Shown here: one piece after another, positions 59,400 to 64,000 of the stretch | Position numbering within the stretch: the first letter of the stretch is position 1 | Layout of the letters: every line of letters begins with the position of its first letter | Source of the DNA: Cristatella mucedo | Lineage: Eukaryota > Bryozoa > Phylactolaemata > Cristatellidae | DNA length: 64,000 nucleotides | NCBI GenBank assembly: GCA_009760855.2 | Contig: WPIO01000007.1 | Location: forward strand, 7,516,501-7,580,500 | Reading direction: 5' to 3' | Position numbers and translations under genes: made by a program | The notes under the pieces: generated by a model | Databases searched by the model: none | Told to the model about the DNA's origin: nothing | Seen by the model: the letters and a program-made list of their open reading frames with translations, nothing else

Positions 59400-60295
59400 G
59401 TCAGACGAACTACTCCCCGGGCTTATCGATTCGAGCTGATGCCAATTTATCAAGCCTATTAGTACTACTAATGCCGAAGATCATATCTGTGACCGCTTAT
59501 AATGTTTGCCTCTGAAATACCCACTCTTTTGGCAATAAACAACTCTTTTTATTGACAGCTTGATACAGGACAATTGTCTTGACATTTCCTTGGTACAGAG
59601 ACCTGGATTTATTCGACAAACTGGTCAGCTACCGCCAGTGATACCTCAGAAGGTTCCCCCTTTGTCTGACTCTTGAGATTACTAAAAAGTTGCGGGAAGC
59701 CATGACAGCTTGCACCTTTTTCAATTGCAAGCCTTTTTCGGTTCCTAATCAACAATAGCTTGAACCACTAGTCCTGCGTGCGGTTAGTGAAAAGTTGCTT
59801 CGGCGGAGGTAATTTATCGTCCACCATACAGAAATCCCACAGTAACAGGTTACTTCTTTTACCTGTCACTTCATTCCTTGCGCTAGTAATCATCCTCTTT
59901 CTATTCACGGTGATTTTGAGGTCCCCTTGATGACACACATTATCCGATGCTATTCAAATGCTTTATCAAGCAATTATACCTTATGGGGACCCTAGCACCA
60001 CCCTTCCTGCACGTCTGATATACGGGTATTTCATTTTCCCCGGAGGGGAGCTCTCTTTCGACATAAAAAGAAATACACGTGAATCAAGAAGCCTGAAGTA
60101 ACTTGACATGGATGCTGTACGCAAGAGATTCCAATTGTCTGCCCTTCAGTTTGACCCTCCAATTTTTTCAAAATACACATGCTATTGCCTTACTATCCAA
60201 CCCAAACCTTCCCTCATCCATTCAAAATCGCGAAAGGCTAAAAATCTACGCCAGCCAGCGTACTCAATAAGCTTGCACCACCCAGTAAACAAAAG
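59400..60295. other. Unassigned DNA
   Basis: No recognised feature. Confidence 0.3.
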
Positions 60296-60299
60296 GTCC

Positions 60300-60870
60300 G
60301 ACCCGCACTGACGCTCTTTAGTTTACGGCTGACGTAAAAAGAGTGAGGAAAATTAAGAAGAAACATGTCAACTTCAGAAGGCCTCAGAAAAGTGGGAACT
60401 CACCCTCTTCCTATCAGCATATGAACAGTATGCTCGGTCGTCTCCATCCATTTTAGCTGAGGCAGCGTCCAAATTGTATAGCGACGTAGCAGAATCACAT
60501 CGTAAATCGTTTTACCCCAAAAATATCTTAGTGTCCATCGTTGAACATTTTCGTAGTCACTCTTCGGACAGAATCCTGCCCAACAAGTCTAGCGGTGTAT
60601 TAGCGGAGCATTTCTCCAAAGTTTTCCTAGATCATATAGAACGAATTAGGGACTCGGTCCCTTCATGGCTATCCTCTTGCGGGATTGCCGTTCCACGGTC
60701 TTTTCCTCTCAGCTCCTTCAAGCGTGTCTCTGCAGAACTCGGCGCTGAGATGACTGTCTCTTAGGCTGAAAAAGGGCACTGCCCCTCTAGATTCTATTCC
60801 AACAGGTCTCCTTTTGAAGTTCGCAGGCCTGTTGCTGCCCGCCGTCTACGGGCATAATAAGTCAGGTTTT
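60300..60870 (+). mobile_element. LINE linker region (between EN and RT), degenerate
   Basis: Encodes LYSDVAESHRKSFYPKNILV, LPNKSSGVLAEHFSKVFLDH and IERIRDSVPS, paralleling the LINE A linker (SILAKVKSSFYKNI; LADRFSRFFVQKIDKIREP). A CPSRFYSN segment corresponds to the SPLDPIP region. Confidence 0.7.
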
Positions 60871-60879
60871 AGTTACTTG

Positions 60880-62020
60880 GTTCGCTAGATGCGTTAGTTA
60901 GTCTTTCAAAGTCACTGCGATTTGCATTGAGTCGTTGATTTTATATGTATAGTACTACTACTGCGGTGTGCGCACCAACGACGAGTTTCAGACAAGAGTA
61001 GAACACTTTGGAAGCGTGCACATGTAGCTGCAGTGCGGAAATTGAACAATGCAATGCCACAGCTTAATAGGGCTGACATTGACCAGGTTTTTCAAAGTGT
61101 AGCATTCTAGAGGCTTGCGACCTCTGCACTACGAACCCTCTTTTCAGTTATCCGCATTGTTGACATTTGTTTGTCAGGTTCTGGTGCTTTCGAGTTTCTG
61201 CTTCGGCCAGCTGAATCGTCATAATGGAAAGATGCCAAAGCCAGTATGACCGATCGAAAGTTGTGCTGCACCTGCCTTCGGTGAATTTTCTTTTGATTCG
61301 TCAGGCGGCATAGCCGATTGGTCTGAGGACTCTCAGGCCCGCCTTCCAAAGAACTTTTATAAATTGTCCTCACATTTTCACGGTTGCAAGCTAAGTTCCA
61401 TATAAAACCTGTGGTTTTTGCCAGCCACACTAGACCGGCGAGTTTTCATGCACTGAATTAGGAACACAAGGGGCAAAACGAGAAGAAAATAAACGTACAC
61501 ACCGCAGGCAGCACGACTGGAAAAAAGCAGTGAATAACTTGATTAACGTCATACTGCCGAAACTCAAAAATGAAGGGTTGCAGATGAAAAATTCACCAGC
61601 AGGATGAGATTGAAGAAGAAGCCCGGGCGCTTCGTACTATAAAAGTTTGACGATCGCCTTGTTTATGGCATGATTGAAAACCGAAAGAGACTGAAGGTAA
61701 GATTTGAGCACTTTGTGAGCCACGTCTTATAGAGTCCGCAAGATGGTGCTTGCATCAAGTGGTTAAATGGCACACCTCCGTCAACCGGCAAGATGGCACA
61801 GCATTGTCTTCAATGACGGAGCTACTATGACTCAGTGAAGTAAATGCACAGGCTGCTCGTACAAACACAAACACACACACACACATAAATATATGTAATA
61901 TATATACAATTATATAAATATAATATTTACATATATATTTATATGTATTCCCGGTTACAGGTGAAGTACCTTGCTTTCTGAAAACGGCAATTGCAGGGCC
62001 ATTTCTGGAAAGGCCTACCA
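60880..62020. other. Unassigned DNA with a CA/TA-rich patch
   Basis: A 107-codon minus frame (61430-61107) has no recognised domain. ACACAC and TATATA tracts occur at 61865-61945. Confidence 0.3.
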
Positions 62021-62394
62021 TAGATCTTGATACTTTAAATAAGTTTCGTCAAGTCTCGCTTCTGTCGTTCTTATATTTGCAAATTAAAAGAATGATGGCC
62101 CAGCAGATAAATGATTGCATTTTTTTCATTTGATCTTGTTTGCAAGTATCAATCTGGGTTTCAAAATATGCATTCCAAAAAACTGCTCTGCTTTGGATTA
62201 ACTAAGACCTGAAAAATGCTGATCAGTGAAGCAACTTTTAGCTAGTTCCATTGGATCTATAAGAAGCATTTGACACCAATGACCACCAGATCCTTATGGA
62301 TCGTCTCTGCACACGCCCATGTAATGCTGGCACAATGCTACAACGGTTCAAGTCCTACTTCAATAAGAAATGCCAGAGTGTGGATGCGTATGGC

Positions 62395-62530
62395 TGTCTG
62401 TTATCTATGGGTCATGCCTCGGGGAAGGGTGCTTACTCTTCACTAACGACGTTATGGGTTCGAGCCCTGCAGTTGGCTGATTCTTCATTGACCCTTTCAA
62501 GCTGTGGTCATAGCAGTTAAGGCTCATGCT
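62395..62530 (+). mobile_element. SINE1 inside a LINE RT
   Basis: GGTTCGAGCCCTGCAGTTGG is the B-box region, then a body matching SINE1 (GTGGTCATAGCAGTTAAGGC). Confidence 0.65.
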
Positions 62531-62633
62531 TCTAGACAACCAGGCGTTTGAATTAGTGAATATTTTCACGGAGCCCTTAAGCAATGGGGTGCCTCAAGAT
62601 TCAGTATTTGGGCTTATTCTTTTCACCGTATGT

Positions 62634-62783
<150 letters not shown>

Positions 62784-63229
62784 CTGGCCAATAACATAGC
62801 CCAAAATTATCCTGCCAATCGTTTTTATTGTGTTGACATCCAGCTCTACCTGACCTTCGATCCGTTAAGCCTTGCCCCTTCCACAAATTGACCGATTTTC
62901 CGTTAATCCTGCATAAACAACAGGTGCGTTTGTATGGCTGCAAACTTCCTCAAGCTTAACTATGGTAAGACTGCAGCATCTGTAAAGTGCTTAGAAAGAA
63001 ACTAAGCTCATTGATGACGTTATACATTTGCATTATTATTATAGAACTATGATATCAAATAATTGATTATAATAGCAATAAAATAAGGATGAACTAATAG
63101 GCAACCTTATGTAACCCGAAAGTTGAAATACCTAACCCTCATGACTGGTTTAGCTAGCGTCGCTCATGTGACTACTGTCCATAGTCTAGTCATACTAGTC
63201 CACAGCAACTTAAAAATTAGATGAACACA

Positions 63230-63590
63230 TCTTATGTACTGTCAATTCGCCCTACTTCCAGTAGAGGAAATCGTCGACATAAACCTTGCCTTAGTTAAGA
63301 GTACGGCAGCTAAACTAGTTCACGTAGTTGCGGCCGCACAATTGCATAACTTCAGCTCCTTTAATTCCGGACTCTCGGCTTTTGCCCTTAAGTTTCTGCT
63401 ACTGGCTCACAGCTCAGCGGCTGGTCTTGTTTGTCATTGATGGCCTAGCTGCGACATCGCTACTTCGTCAGAGCATTTCAGGCTCCTTGTCAAGCATCAA
63501 AATATTACAAGATCCCCAGTCTTGCTTACGGGTCACTACATTATCACGCGCTAGCCTACCTATTCAATCTCCTTGCTCATCCATTTGTTA
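63230..63590 (+). mobile_element. LINE RT C-terminal fragment, degenerate
   Basis: Encodes LALVKSTAAKLVHVVAAAQL and FNSGLSAFALKFLLLAHSSA, then AAGLVCH, paralleling [20 protein letters not shown] and SAARLVCRE. Confidence 0.65.
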
Positions 63591-63594
63591 TCGA

Positions 63595-64000
63595 GAGGGG
63601 TGAAGGAACTCTCCATTGAAGTATCTCCCGTACCGGGCTCTCTCTCCGGATCTCCGGTGCATTTCAAGAAAGATTACAAATGTATTAAAACCTATCTGAA
63701 CAATCTGAGATATGACGAGCTCTGCTGTAAGGTCATTAGAGACTTCCATACTAGTCAAATTTATGATATGAATATCTGTATTGCTCAAAATGTCCGAGCC
63801 CTGTCTGTGGGAGACACGTGGAGCTCTAATTGGAGCCAGTGGCGGACTCTCACAAGGCGCTGACGCCTCCACTGCCTATCAGATTGGGTGTCATGAAAAT
63901 GTACCACAGCTCCAAATTAATAATAGGCAGTCTTCAAATATCTTCAAAACCTCGTCTAAAACAAACCGATTCACAGATCAAAGCCGGTTTATCTTTCGGG
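63595..64000. other. Unassigned DNA at the window edge
   Basis: A 96-codon plus frame (63573-63863) has no recognised domain. Confidence 0.3.

Overview
The window looks like repeat-dense nuclear DNA of an invertebrate metazoan. It has one gene with GT-AG introns, many CR1/L2-type LINE fragments, tRNA-derived SINEs, an R2-type LINE, a solo LTR, hAT-like remnants and long microsatellites. Nothing bacterial, organellar or viral is apparent. I cannot name the species. All family names come from recognising conserved protein motifs by eye; no search was run.

The main result is a complete host gene on the minus strand, spanning 19962 down to 4202. It encodes a NIPSNAP-family mitochondrial protein of about 296 residues in nine coding exons. 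Every splice junction is GT-AG and all phases are consistent. The introns hold LINE and SINE insertions and a minisatellite with an 18-base period. The first exon lies in a comparatively CpG-rich stretch.

The rest is mostly transposon debris. LINE A (CR1/L2-like, ending in (TTA)n) has about two dozen copies. The longest is at 40706-43663 and carries endonuclease, reverse transcriptase and C-terminal domains with stops. LINE B and LINE C are related families represented by 3' ends. SINE1 has a tRNA-like head and five copies. SINE2 joins a tRNA-like head to a tail resembling the LINE A 3' end and has three copies, one of them split by a solo LTR (21651-22904). An R2-type element on the minus strand (about 31120-33450) is split by a LINE A copy and carries a near-perfect 15-base minisatellite that stays in its reading frame.

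From about 34 to 53 kb, a mosaic of LINE B, unclassified sequence and a hAT-like transposase remnant is present twice in direct orientation (39.8-46.9 and 48.2-52.6 kb). Part of it is present a third time, inverted (34.0-35.45 kb). Copy-specific insertions give a relative history of events. From 53 to 64 kb there are only degenerate LINEs, SINEs, simple repeats and unassigned DNA.

I found no clear new multi-gene system. The most unusual signals are in-frame tandem amplifications inside retrotransposon coding sequence, a 5'-inverted LINE copy, nested insertions with visible empty sites, and a SINE that shares the tail of a resident LINE.
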